From Candidatus Glassiibacteriota bacterium (GTDB taxonomy: Bacteria > Gemmatimonadota > Glassbacteria > GWA2-58-10), in the NCBI GenBank assembly GCA_016934095.1, contig JAFGTO010000170.1:1-11184 (forward strand): a stretch of DNA of 11,184 bases, written 5' to 3'. The notes under the pieces are model-generated. The model did not search any database. It was given only the letters and a program-made list of their open reading frames with translations, and was not told the DNA's origin. Shown piece by piece: positions 1-7,270 of this stretch (positions within the stretch are counted from its first letter, which is position 1; the number at the start of each line of letters is the position of its first letter). The translations under genes and the position numbers were made by a program.

Positions 1-10
1 AATCGGTCGG

Positions 11-39
11 TTGACAACTGTATCATGCAGGAGTATGAT
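11..39 (+). promoter_or_regulatory. Near-consensus sigma70 promoter upstream of the IS remnant and GH127 gene
   Basis: TTGACA at 11-16 is a perfect -35 hexamer. TATGAT at 34-39 matches the -10 consensus at five of six bases, and the spacer is exactly 17 bp. The start site would fall near 46, right at the left edge of the IS remnant. Transcription would then run through the remnant into the GH127 gene, giving a leader of about 300 nt before 346. Whether this is the old GH127 promoter, split from its gene by the insertion, or one captured by chance cannot be told from sequence. Confidence 0.6.
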
Positions 40-46
40 GTAACTT

Positions 47-62
47 GAACCTTTTTCATAAC
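47..62 (+). repeat. Left terminal inverted repeat of the IS remnant
   Basis: GAACCTTTTTCATAAC is the reverse complement of the 305-320 sequence, with one mismatch (T for G at the seventh base). It sits immediately downstream of the predicted transcription start of the promoter at 11-39. Confidence 0.65.
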
Positions 63-90
63 TAGAAAAAGCTGGATTTTTTGGAGTTTA

Positions 91-320
91 ATGGAGATAG
101 ATTTGATATGTCCACACCGGAGTAATCGGAAAAGTCTCAAACTGCAAGACGGCAAAAAACTGCGTCGCTATCGCAAACGCTGGAAAATTGAACGGTTCTT
201 TGCCTGGCTTGGAGCATCCAGGCGTTTGGTGGTACGCTGGGACCGCGATCCCGAAATCTATCGAGCCTTTTTCCACGTCGCCTGCATTATGATCCTTAGA
301 GGAGGTTATGAAACAGGTTC
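91..320 (+). pseudogene. IS5-family transposase, C-terminal fragment
   Basis: About 76 residues read as the C-terminus of an IS5-family DDE transposase. They include ICPHRSNRK, a QDG stretch, then YRKRWKIERFFAWL, LVVRW and a final IYRAFFHVACIMILR. The Y-x2-R-x3-E signature around the third catalytic residue is present as Tyr27, Arg30 and Glu34 counted from the ATG at 91. The two catalytic aspartates and the whole N-terminal part are missing, so it cannot be an active transposase. GGAG at 83-86, four bases before ATG 91, could still allow translation. The frame has no stop and continues directly into the GH127 gene downstream, giving a 727-residue open frame. Confidence 0.8.
305..320 (+). repeat. 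Right terminal inverted repeat of the IS remnant
   Basis: GTTATGAAACAGGTTC pairs with 47-62 at 15 of 16 positions. It overlaps the last transposase codons. A diverged direct copy of this end, with some flanking sequence, recurs at 2449-2474. Confidence 0.65.
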
Positions 321-345
321 TAACAAAAACGAGGATAAACCTTGC

Positions 346-2274
346 ATGCCCGACTCAAGATTTCTCCCCCACATAAAATCCCTGGTTGCAGCACTTGTCC
401 TGGCCGCCTCTCTCCTGGCCGGTGCGCAAGACCCGCTCATGGCCCATCCCGCGGTTCAAGACCGTCTCCAGCCGCCCGCACCGGGGGAAATCAGGCTGGA
501 GGGCTACCTGGGTAAAAAGATAGACCTCTGTATACGTAACCGGATAATGCCCCAGGATGTAGAGCACCTGATCGAACCTTTCCGCCACCGCGAGGAAACC
601 CGCTGGTGGCAGAGCGAATTCTGGGGCAAATGGTTCACCAGCCTCGCCCTGGCCTACCGCTACAATCAGGACCCCGCGCTGCTCTCTGTCATGGATTCGG
701 CGACCCGGGGCCTTATCGAAACCCAGACCCCGGATGGCTATATCGGCAATTACCGTCCTGAGGCGCACCTTAAGCAATGGGACATCTGGGGCCGCAAGTA
801 CTGCCTCCTGGGGCTTATCGCCCGCTATGATGCTGATCCTGACACGGCAGCCCTGGAGGCGGCCAAGCGCCTGGTCGGCCACCTGATGGGCGAAGTCGGC
901 CCCGGCAAGGAAAATATCGTGCTCACCGGCAACTACCGGGGGATGGCCAGCAGCTCGGTACTGGAGCCGGTGATAGGGCTTTACCGGCTGACCGGCGACT
1001 CGCGCTGCCTGGAATTCGCCAAGTATATTGTCAGGCAGTGGGAGACCGGGGAGGGGCCTCAGCTTGTCAGCAAAGCCTTGGCCGGAGTACCTGTCGCCCG
1101 GCGTTTTCCAATCCCCAAGAGCTGGTGGTCCTGGGAAAACGGGGCCAAAGCCTACGAGATGATGTCCTGTTACGAGGGGCTGTGCGAGCTGTACCGGGCC
1201 ACCGGCGAGGCCGATTATTTGCAGGCGGTCCTCGACACCTGGGGAAACATCCGCGAGACCGAGATCAACCTGGCCGGCAGCGGTTCGAGCCAGGAATGCT
1301 GGTACGGCGGCCGCAAGCTGCAGACTGTCCCCGTGCTGCACGCCATGGAAACCTGCGTTACGGCCACCTGGATCAAGTTCTGCGCCCAGGCCCTCCGGCT
1401 GACCGGCGAGCCGCGCTATGCGGAGGCTATCGAGCAGGCTGTCTATAACGCTCTCCTGGGGGCCATGACTCCCGATGGCAAGGATTTCGCCAAATACAGC
1501 CCACTCCAGGGCCGCCGCAGCCTCGGCGACAACCAGTGCGGGATGAGCCTTCACTGCTGCAACGCCAACGGGCCGCGGGGCCTGCTGATTGCGCCCCAGG
1601 TGGCGGTCATGGCCTCCAGCGAGGGGCCGGTGGTGAACATCTACGAAACCTCTACCACTACCATCACCCTGCCCTCCGGCAACCGGGTGGAAATTACCCA
1701 GGAAACGGACTATCCCCGGAGTGGAACGGTAACTGTCCGGGTGAGTCCCCGACTGCCGGAGCGTTTCACCCTGCGGCTGAGGATCCCGGAATGGAGCAGG
1801 CGGACTGTGATCAGCGCACCCGGCGCGGATATTTCCGATGCCGTACCGGGATCGTACGCCAGGGTGGCCAGCCGCTGGAAAACCCAGGATTCTGTCACCC
1901 TGAAACTCGACCTGCGGGGCAAGGTTATCCGTGATCCGGGAGGCAGCGCCGAGGTCGCCATCATGCGCGGGCCGATTCTCCTGGCCAGGGACAGCCGGCT
2001 GGGCGTTGGCGATGTGGACGGAGAGCTGCAGCGCCTGGTCGCCGATGAGGAGGGATTCATCGAGCTCGAGCCGGACACTTCTTTCCAGGAGCCGTTCTGG
2101 ATGGTTTTCAAAGTCCCCGTGGTCGATGACCCCTCGGGCCGGGACAGCGGGGAAAAGCGAATGATCAGGATGTGCGATTTTTCATCCGCGGGGAACACCT
2201 GGGAGAGCGAGGTCCGCTACCGGGTATGGCTGCCGGTGTTGTTAGATCTTTCAGTCCCCAAGCCGGGCCATTAA
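346..2274 (+). CDS. Secreted GH127 (DUF1680) beta-L-arabinofuranosidase-like protein
   Basis: This is a predicted exported glycoside hydrolase of family 127, whose founding enzyme HypBA1 removes terminal beta-L-arabinofuranose through a zinc-bound cysteine nucleophile. Numbered from ATG 346 (642 residues), the expected set is visible: Glu317 in GSSQE, Glu335 and Cys337 in METC, and Cys404-Cys405 in SLHCCNAN. Order and spacing resemble HypBA1's Glu322, Glu338, Cys340, Cys417 and Cys418. An alpha/alpha-barrel-like N-terminal part is followed by beta-rich C-terminal sequence. Start 346 is chosen because the protein then opens with a signal peptide (hydrophobic LVAALVLAASLLAGA, then QD) and GAGG lies at 331-334. 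The frame is also open back to ATG 91 through a transposase fragment, and that longer start would bury the signal peptide. Substrate is inferred from the family; GH127-related proteins are diverse, so arabinose specificity is not certain. Confidence 0.85.
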   Translation: MPDSRFLPHIKSLVAALVLAASLLAGAQDPLMAHPAVQDRLQPPAPGEIRLEGYLGKKIDLCIRNRIMPQDVEHLIEPFRHREETRWWQSEFWGKWFTSLALAYRYNQDPALLSVMDSATRGLIETQTPDGYIGNYRPEAHLKQWDIWGRKYCLLGLIARYDADPDTAALEAAKRLVGHLMGEVGPGKENIVLTGNYRGMASSSVLEPVIGLYRLTGDSRCLEFAKYIVRQWETGEGPQLVSKALAGVPVARRFPIPKSWWSWENGAKAYEMMSCYEGLCELYRATGEADYLQAVLDTWGNIRETEINLAGSGSSQECWYGGRKLQTVPVLHAMETCVTATWIKFCAQALRLTGEPRYAEAIEQAVYNALLGAMTPDGKDFAKYSPLQGRRSLGDNQCGMSLHCCNANGPRGLLIAPQVAVMASSEGPVVNIYETSTTTITLPSGNRVEITQETDYPRSGTVTVRVSPRLPERFTLRLRIPEWSRRTVISAPGADISDAVPGSYARVASRWKTQDSVTLKLDLRGKVIRDPGGSAEVAIMRGPILLARDSRLGVGDVDGELQRLVADEEGFIELEPDTSFQEPFWMVFKVPVVDDPSGRDSGEKRMIRMCDFSSAGNTWESEVRYRVWLPVLLDLSVPKPGH

Positions 2275-2379
2275 GATAACCGGGACCTGTTTACAGGCTG
2301 CTCCATAACTATCAGAATATTCCGGGGGAAAGGAGAAAAACTTTTATTAAGTATATAGTTAGGTTAAAAATGCTCAGAA

Positions 2380-2396
2380 GTATCTGTTTAAGATAC
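2380..2396. repeat. Short inverted repeat in AT-rich gap
   Basis: GTATCT (2380-2385) and AGATAC (2391-2396) are perfect inverted repeats around a five-base centre. It could be an operator or a weak hairpin. With only six base pairs, chance is possible. Confidence 0.3.
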
Positions 2397-2443
2397 AAAG
2401 GTTTTATATTATCCCGCAGCCGCCACAAAGAATTCAAGAGTGA

Positions 2444-2566
2444 TTTCCAGGTTATGAAACAGCTTCTGACAAAACATACAAGAAAAGAAAATTCATAAAC
2501 CGTTGCAGGCCGCCGGTTACTTTTCTCCTGTTTCTTGCTTCTCCGGTCAGTTCGGCTCAGGACGAA
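2444..2566 (+). pseudogene. Possible relic signal-peptide reading frame
   Basis: In the frame running from 2444 to the stop at 2714, the translation opens with GYETASDK, matching the transposase-end GYETGSNK of the first IS copy. It then gives RCRPPVTFLLFLASPVSSAQ followed by DE, which looks like a signal peptide. It has no ATG start and becomes arginine-rich nonsense where it overlaps the next gene. It may be the front end of a lost secreted-protein gene, or chance. Confidence 0.25.
2449..2474 (+). repeat. Solitary copy of the IS remnant's right end
   Basis: This 26-nt stretch matches 303-328 at 24 of 26 positions, in the same orientation. It contains GTTATGAAACAGCTTC, one base different from the 305-320 inverted repeat. 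The match continues about eight bases past the presumed element tip. No transposase sequence and no convincing left partner are seen; GACCTGTTT at 2284-2292 and CATAACTA a little downstream are only broken resemblances. It may be the last trace of a decayed element. Confidence 0.5.
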
Positions 2567-2570
2567 TCCC

Positions 2571-4742
2571 ATGATCCTCCGCGCCCGCTGTTTGACCTGT
2601 CCGGGCATCTTCCTTGCCGTCTTTCTCGTTCTCTCATCCGCCGTTATGGCCCGCGGCGGGGAGACCCGGCCGGATATTTTTACCTCCGGAAACGCCGGCC
2701 GGCTCGAAGGCGCTGACCTCGTAGAAAAAGGCTATTCACACCTTCGCAGGGGAGAAGAAAAAAAAGCGAGAATGATGTTCAAAAAGGCCCTCAAGGCGAG
2801 CCCGCCGGAAATCAGGGCGAGAGCTTATGTCGGCCTGGGGGATATACAAAAAGAAAACCCGAAAAAGATCTATCAGGCGATAAAAGACTACCGACAGGCA
2901 ATCAGGCTGGACCAGAGCTGTAAGGAGGCTTACTACGCCCTTGCCCGCGCGGAGATGACCTACGGCCAGGCTGTGGGTTACCGGGAAGCTGCAGGAGCTT
3001 TCGCCGCCCTGATCTGCCTTCAGCCCGACTACAGGGATGCCTACCGGGTCTGGCGCGACAGCATCCTTGATAAAACCGGCCAGGAAAACGAGATGGTGGC
3101 GGGGGCTTTACGCCGCTACCTGACTGAGCACCCGGACAGCGCGGCCTGGTGGCTCGACCTGGCCCGGTACTACTATGACCTCGGGCAAGCCGATTCAGCC
3201 TTGATCACCATAGACAGGCTGATGGGCGCGAACCCGGAGTTCAAGTCCCCGGAAGTTCCGCTGCTTTCGGCCCGCTGCCACCTCGACCTGGGAGACCCGG
3301 CCCGGTTCCGGCAGGAGTATGAAAGGGCGCTGGAGGCTGCCTCTCTGACCGGGGACTACCGGCTTCTGCTCAGCGAAGCCGAGACTATTTTCCAGGAAAA
3401 AGACCGCGAGCGGTGGCGTGCCGCCGTGGCTGCAGGGACGGGAGACTCCTTTTCCCGCTGTTTCTGGACCTCGATAAACCCGGACAAGCTCGCTGCTGTC
3501 AACCCGTGGCTGGTCGAGCACTATCAAAGACTGAGATGCGCCGAGCTTAATTACCGCTTGAAAAACCCCCACGCCCCGATACACAACGATGAAAACCTGA
3601 ACCGACTGCTATCCTACCAGACTACCAGCTATTATTTCGCTTCCGAGATCTTTGTCAGGAGGAAAAGCCCCTTACGGCTCGACCAGCGCGGAATGCTGTA
3701 TGTCCGGCTCGGAGAACCCGATGAAATCCGTAATTTCATACCGGATGTTTTCTATACCTACGTAAGGCAAAGCGGCAGGGTAATCAGCAGGTCGCCCGTG
3801 CCGGTAGAGGTCTGGCGGTACGGGAAAGCGCACTTCATCTTTGAAAAAGCAGGCATGACCGGCGGGGATTTCATTTTCCGGCCGCTGGATACCGGCCGTG
3901 GCCTGGGTGACATGATGAAAGCCATGGAAAGCCAGGTCTTCCAGCCCGATTCGAGCCACGACATCGAAGAATACTATGTCGCTCAGTTCATGGCTGATGA
4001 CAATCAGGGCTTGAATCTGGAAATCTACCAGGAACAGGCCCTGCCCCCGGGGATAACCCCTGCCGCGGCGGCTGCCCGCTACGATACGCTCTGGAACGAG
4101 ATCCAAAGGAGCGACAGCCCGGTCTACCCGCTGCCCGGAGCCGGAGAAAAGCACTGGCTGGCTGTCCACTCGCTGAAGTCCCCGCCGGGAAAATCCAGGT
4201 ATGCTCTGCGGCTGAAAGCCGGCGGGGAAACCTGGAACGGCAGCGGCGAGCTGGACCTGGAGGCTTTCAACCCCGGGTCCCTGGAGCTCTCCTCGATAGT
4301 GTTGGGTGAAGACCCGCCGGAAGGGACGCGATCGCACGAGCGCCGCGGCGTGAGGTTTATCCCCAGGCCGTCGCTCGCTTTCAGCAGGAGCGAGAGGATC
4401 AGGGTCTACCTCGAATACTACAACCTCCACCCCGGCCGCGACCGCCAGAGAAGCTACAAGGAGTGGGTGGACGTGATCCGCTGCGAGGGTGAAAGCGGCC
4501 CCGCAGGCAGGATAGCCGGCAAGCTTGCAGGCCTGCTGACTTTCGGCGCAAAGAAGGAGAACACCAGTATCACCCACACTTTCGACCGTGAGGCCGCTCC
4601 GGGCCAGGGACCGGTGGCTGAAACGTTCATCCTGGACAGCTCGGTGCTCGAGCCCGGCCGCTACCGCCTGCTGATCGAAAGCCGGGACAACGCCAACGGG
4701 TTCTGGGACAGCGAGGCGGTGCTGTTCGAGATCAAAGATTGA
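2571..4742 (+). CDS. Secreted TPR and GWxTD-domain protein
   Basis: No enzymatic role is known for GWxTD proteins; they are exported proteins found mainly in Acidobacteria, Gemmatimonadetes and FCB-type lineages. From ATG 2571 the product has 723 residues. An N-terminal signal peptide (hydrophobic GIFLAVFLVLSSAVMA) comes first. TPR-like helices from about residue 45 to 260 follow, for example EKGYSHLRRGEEKKARMMF. The GWxTD-type region starts near 290 with FSRCFWTSINPDK, then LDQRGMLYVRLGEPDEI at about 370-386 and VEVWRY at 412-417. The usual Gly-Trp-x-Thr-Asp core reads LRLDQRG here, so the Gly, Trp and Thr are replaced while the downstream GxPDE turn is kept. The C-terminal third is beta-rich. 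ATG 2571 is preferred to the in-frame ATG 2535 because it gives the cleaner signal peptide, although neither has a strong ribosome-binding site. Next gene lies 170 bp downstream. Confidence 0.8.
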   Translation: MILRARCLTCPGIFLAVFLVLSSAVMARGGETRPDIFTSGNAGRLEGADLVEKGYSHLRRGEEKKARMMFKKALKASPPEIRARAYVGLGDIQKENPKKIYQAIKDYRQAIRLDQSCKEAYYALARAEMTYGQAVGYREAAGAFAALICLQPDYRDAYRVWRDSILDKTGQENEMVAGALRRYLTEHPDSAAWWLDLARYYYDLGQADSALITIDRLMGANPEFKSPEVPLLSARCHLDLGDPARFRQEYERALEAASLTGDYRLLLSEAETIFQEKDRERWRAAVAAGTGDSFSRCFWTSINPDKLAAVNPWLVEHYQRLRCAELNYRLKNPHAPIHNDENLNRLLSYQTTSYYFASEIFVRRKSPLRLDQRGMLYVRLGEPDEIRNFIPDVFYTYVRQSGRVISRSPVPVEVWRYGKAHFIFEKAGMTGGDFIFRPLDTGRGLGDMMKAMESQVFQPDSSHDIEEYYVAQFMADDNQGLNLEIYQEQALPPGITPAAAAARYDTLWNEIQRSDSPVYPLPGAGEKHWLAVHSLKSPPGKSRYALRLKAGGETWNGSGELDLEAFNPGSLELSSIVLGEDPPEGTRSHERRGVRFIPRPSLAFSRSERIRVYLEYYNLHPGRDRQRSYKEWVDVIRCEGESGPAGRIAGKLAGLLTFGAKKENTSITHTFDREAAPGQGPVAETFILDSSVLEPGRYRLLIESRDNANGFWDSEAVLFEIKD

Positions 4743-4794
4743 GGGCGCCGCTTCCCGTTCTTCTTACCTTGCCCGCCTTTTTCTTCCGTTTTCT

Positions 4795-4823
4795 TTGCAT
4801 GACCCCGCACATCTGGTTATAAT
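4795..4823 (+). promoter_or_regulatory. Candidate sigma70 promoter for the SGNH/TPR gene
   Basis: TATAAT at 4818-4823 is a perfect -10 hexamer. TTGCAT at 4795-4800 keeps the first three bases of the -35 consensus, and the spacer is 17 bp. The start would be near 4830, giving a leader of about 83 nt before ATG 4913. It suggests the SGNH/TPR gene is transcribed separately from the gene upstream. No T-tailed terminator was found in 4743-4795. Confidence 0.5.
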
Positions 4824-4912
4824 TATTCTTCCTTGGTGTCCCCGGCCCCGATACCTTTTCAGCCGGGCCGGCACCGTGCTGCAAATTACCAGAAAATCCC
4901 CGGTGTACCGAG

Positions 4913-7249
4913 ATGAAACCAGGCAAGGCAGGCAAACCCGGGCCGGCCGGAGTGAAAAATCCCCCCGGCAAGACCCGCCGCAAAAAAACGACCGCAGTCC
5001 AGCGGCTGCTGCTGGTGCTTTTCGGGCTGGCCGTTCTCGGCCTGCTGGAGGTGGCGCTGCGGCTGCTCCCGGCTGCTGTCGAGCCCCCGGCCGAAAGCGA
5101 CCCATTTGTCGGGTTCTCCGCCATCCATCCACTGTTTGTCCCCGACCTGGCGGAGGATGGCTCCCTGCGGATGAAGACCGCGCCGGGCAAGCTCAGGTGG
5201 TTCAACCCCCAGGACTTCGCCGCCGAAAAAGAGCCGGGCACCTTCCGTATCTTCACCCTGGGAGGCTCCACCACTTACGGCCGCCCGTACAAGGATGCCA
5301 CCTCATTCTCCGGCTGGCTGCGCAAACTGCTGAGCCGCCCGGGCGGCTCCCCGGTACGCTACGAGGTGATCAACGCCGGTGGGATCAGCTACGCCAGCTA
5401 CCGGGTGGTGGTTATCCTAGAGGAGCTGCTCAACTATCAGCCGGACCTGTTTATCATCTACACCGGGCACAACGAGTTCCTGGAAACCAGGACTTACGGT
5501 GATTTCCTGGAGCGGCCCGAGACGATGTTCAGGGTGAGCGAGGCCCTCTCCCGGCTCAAGACCTACCGGCTGCTCGCCCGGGCCTACCAGCATGTCAGGA
5601 CCGGCTCCGGCGAGAGTCCCGGGGCCGAGGGCACTCATGGAGCCAGCCTGCTCGCACCCGAGGTGCAGACCATCCTCGACCGCAGTGCGGGACTCGAGCT
5701 CTACCGCCGCGACACCCTGTTCTCGCACGGGGTTTTCGAGCACTTCCACTACAACCTGGCCAGGATGAAGCGCCTCTGCCGCGAGGCCGGGGTGCCCGTG
5801 CTCTTCCTCGAGCCCGTGGACAATATCAAGGATTTCTCGCCTTTCAAGAGCCAGAGCCGCCCGGATCTGGACAGCCGCAGCCGGGAGCGCCTGATGATGG
5901 CGGTGGCGGAAGGTTTCGGCCTGATGGACCGGGGCCGGGCCGGCGAAGGTATCGAGCGTTTCCGGGAGGCCGCGGCCCTCGACCCGCTCTCGGCCGACTG
6001 CTCTTTCTATCTGGGGCGGGCCTACCTCGAAGCCGGCGACACTGCCTCCGCAGTCAAAAACCTGTTGAAGGCCAGGGAGCTGGATGTCTGTCCCCTGAGA
6101 GCCCAGGAGCCGATCCACCGGATCCTCAGGCAGGAGACCGCCGGGGTGGACGACCCGGACCTGCTGCTGCTGCCCGACCTTTTCCGTCAGCTCTCACCCG
6201 GAGGGATAATCGGCAGGGAGATGCTGGTGGACCATATCCATCCGCTGCCCGAGGGACACCTGCAGATCGCCCTGGCCGTGCTGACCTGGATGGGCGAAGA
6301 GGGTTTTGTCCAAAAACCCTCTCTGCCCGACTCGCTGGAGCTCAGGGCCCTTTTCTGGGAGGTAATGGATTCGCTGCCGCCGGAATATTTCCGCCAGGGC
6401 ATAATCAACCTGGCCAAGGTGCTGATCTGGGCCAAGAAATACCCGGAGGCCTTGTCAGTGCTGGACAGCCGTTGGAAGGACCTCGAGCAGGAGGGAGAGG
6501 CCCAGTACCTGGCGGGGAGCGCCCTGCTGGAGACAGGGTCCGGTCGCGAGGCAGTAGAGCATTTCCGCAAAGCCCTGGAGCTGGCACCCGGCCATATTAT
6601 GGTGTTGTCCAAGTTAGGTCCGCTCTATGCGCAGCTCGGTGAGGCGGACAGCTCGATCGCGGTTTTCGAAAAAGCCCTGGAGCTTTACCCGGACAATCCC
6701 GCCCTGCTCTCGGACTACGGGATCATGCTCAGCCGCCTGGGCCGGAAGGACAAGGCCCTGCAGCTCCTGCTGCAGGCGCAGCGGCTCGAGCCGGAGCTTG
6801 CGGGCCTGGACAACAACCTGGGGACGGTCTACGCCATGGCTGAAAATTACACCCAAGCGGTCGAGGCTTTCAGGCGGGCCATTCACCGGATGCCAGAAGA
6901 CCCCGAGCCTTACTACAACCTGGGGAATGTTTATGCGGTCATGAAAAGGAGCGAAGAGGCCGAGCAGTGTTTCAGCAAGACTATCCGGATAAACCCGAGC
7001 CATGCAGGCGCCCTGATCAACCTGGGCAACATCTACCAGAGTACCGGAAGATACGGACTGGCCGAGGAACAGTTCAGCCGGGCCATCCAGACCAGCCCGC
7101 AGCTGGCGGCACCTTACCTCAACCTCGCCGCGCTCTACCGGTCGACCGGAAGGAGCGATGCGGCGCTGCAGGTGCTGAAACTGGGAATGCAGCGCTTCCC
7201 CGGGGACACGACATTCAAGGACATGGCGGATGAGCTTCAGGGGCGTTGA
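4913..7249 (+). CDS. Membrane-anchored SGNH-hydrolase-like protein with TPRs
   Basis: This 778-residue protein has a basic N-terminus, one membrane segment (about residues 31-52) and then an SGNH/GDSL-type domain facing the periplasm or outside. The family blocks are visible: I, LGGSTTYG with Ser119; II, NAGG at 154-157; III, TGHNE at 184-188; V, DHIH with Asp440 and His443. Ser119, Gly157, Asn187 and His443 would form the SGNH set, so esterase or acetyl-hydrolase-like activity is plausible, but the substrate is unknown. Between blocks III and V, around 330-395, sits a TPR-like insert (YLGRAYLEAGDTASAVKNLL). Residues 500-770 form a further array of about eight TPRs with typical N-LG-Y and A-P motifs, suggesting protein binding. 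The ribosome-binding site is weak (GAG just before ATG), so the start is less certain. The final Gly-Arg-stop codons lie inside a palindromic repeat. Confidence 0.8.
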   Translation: MKPGKAGKPGPAGVKNPPGKTRRKKTTAVQRLLLVLFGLAVLGLLEVALRLLPAAVEPPAESDPFVGFSAIHPLFVPDLAEDGSLRMKTAPGKLRWFNPQDFAAEKEPGTFRIFTLGGSTTYGRPYKDATSFSGWLRKLLSRPGGSPVRYEVINAGGISYASYRVVVILEELLNYQPDLFIIYTGHNEFLETRTYGDFLERPETMFRVSEALSRLKTYRLLARAYQHVRTGSGESPGAEGTHGASLLAPEVQTILDRSAGLELYRRDTLFSHGVFEHFHYNLARMKRLCREAGVPVLFLEPVDNIKDFSPFKSQSRPDLDSRSRERLMMAVAEGFGLMDRGRAGEGIERFREAAALDPLSADCSFYLGRAYLEAGDTASAVKNLLKARELDVCPLRAQEPIHRILRQETAGVDDPDLLLLPDLFRQLSPGGIIGREMLVDHIHPLPEGHLQIALAVLTWMGEEGFVQKPSLPDSLELRALFWEVMDSLPPEYFRQGIINLAKVLIWAKKYPEALSVLDSRWKDLEQEGEAQYLAGSALLETGSGREAVEHFRKALELAPGHIMVLSKLGPLYAQLGEADSSIAVFEKALELYPDNPALLSDYGIMLSRLGRKDKALQLLLQAQRLEPELAGLDNNLGTVYAMAENYTQAVEAFRRAIHRMPEDPEPYYNLGNVYAVMKRSEEAEQCFSKTIRINPSHAGALINLGNIYQSTGRYGLAEEQFSRAIQTSPQLAAPYLNLAALYRSTGRSDAALQVLKLGMQRFPGDTTFKDMADELQGR

Positions 7250-7270
7250 AAAAAGACCTTAACGCCCCGT
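7240..7270 (+). repeat. 31-bp palindromic repeat, copy 1
   Basis: GGGGCGTT (7240-7247) and AACGCCCC (7261-7268) form a perfect 8-bp stem around a 13-base loop with six As. The reverse complement of 10754-10784 matches this sequence at 29 of 31 positions. The stop codon TGA of the SGNH/TPR gene (7247-7249) lies within it. It may terminate transcription as a GC-rich hairpin, though no T-tract follows on the plus strand. Confidence 0.75.

Larger units (their letters stand above)
45..320 (+). mobile_element. IS5-family remnant, MITE-like, about 275 bp
   Basis: The left end GAACCTTTTTCATAAC (47-62) and the right end GTTATGAAACAGGTTC (305-320) are inverted repeats matching at 15 of 16 positions. 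Between them lies only the C-terminal part of an IS5-family DDE transposase, so the element looks like an internal deletion derivative that has lost most of the transposase gene. TAAC occurs at 41-44 and again at 321-324. It could be a 4-bp target duplication if the left end begins at 45, but this is uncertain because the two tips differ slightly. The element could move only if a full-length relative supplied transposase. Confidence 0.65.
2275..2570. other. AT-rich intergenic region
   Basis: About 296 bp separate GH127 from the GWxTD gene, and roughly 2330-2420 is clearly more AT-rich than its surroundings. It holds a small palindrome CCTGTTTACAGG (2286-2297), a six-base-pair hairpin GTATCT-GTTTA-AGATAC (2380-2396) and a solitary IS-end copy at 2449-2474. 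No T-tailed terminator and no convincing -35/-10 pair were seen. Reading frames across it contain stops and no recognisable protein, apart from the signal-peptide-like stretch listed separately. Confidence 0.5.

Noticed and set aside
308..376. Short open frame MKQVLTK with GGAGG just upstream, overlapping the GH127 start
   Set aside because: The Shine-Dalgarno is only two bases from the ATG, the frame is 22 codons, and it is formed by the IS right end. A matching 14-codon frame at 2454-2498 has the same origin.
355..1554. Long antisense open frame opposite the GH127 gene
   Set aside because: It lies wholly against a well-supported gene, has no recognisable domain, and such frames are common opposite GC-rich codons.
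2312..2608. Minus-strand 98-residue frame with hydrophobic stretches in the AT-rich gap
   Set aside because: Its hydrophobic residues follow from AT-rich DNA; it has no family signature and begins inside the GWxTD gene.
4795..5502. Plus-strand frame overlapping the start of the SGNH/TPR gene
   Set aside because: It is rich in Arg, Pro and Gly with no domain, and the overlapping frame has clear SGNH motifs.
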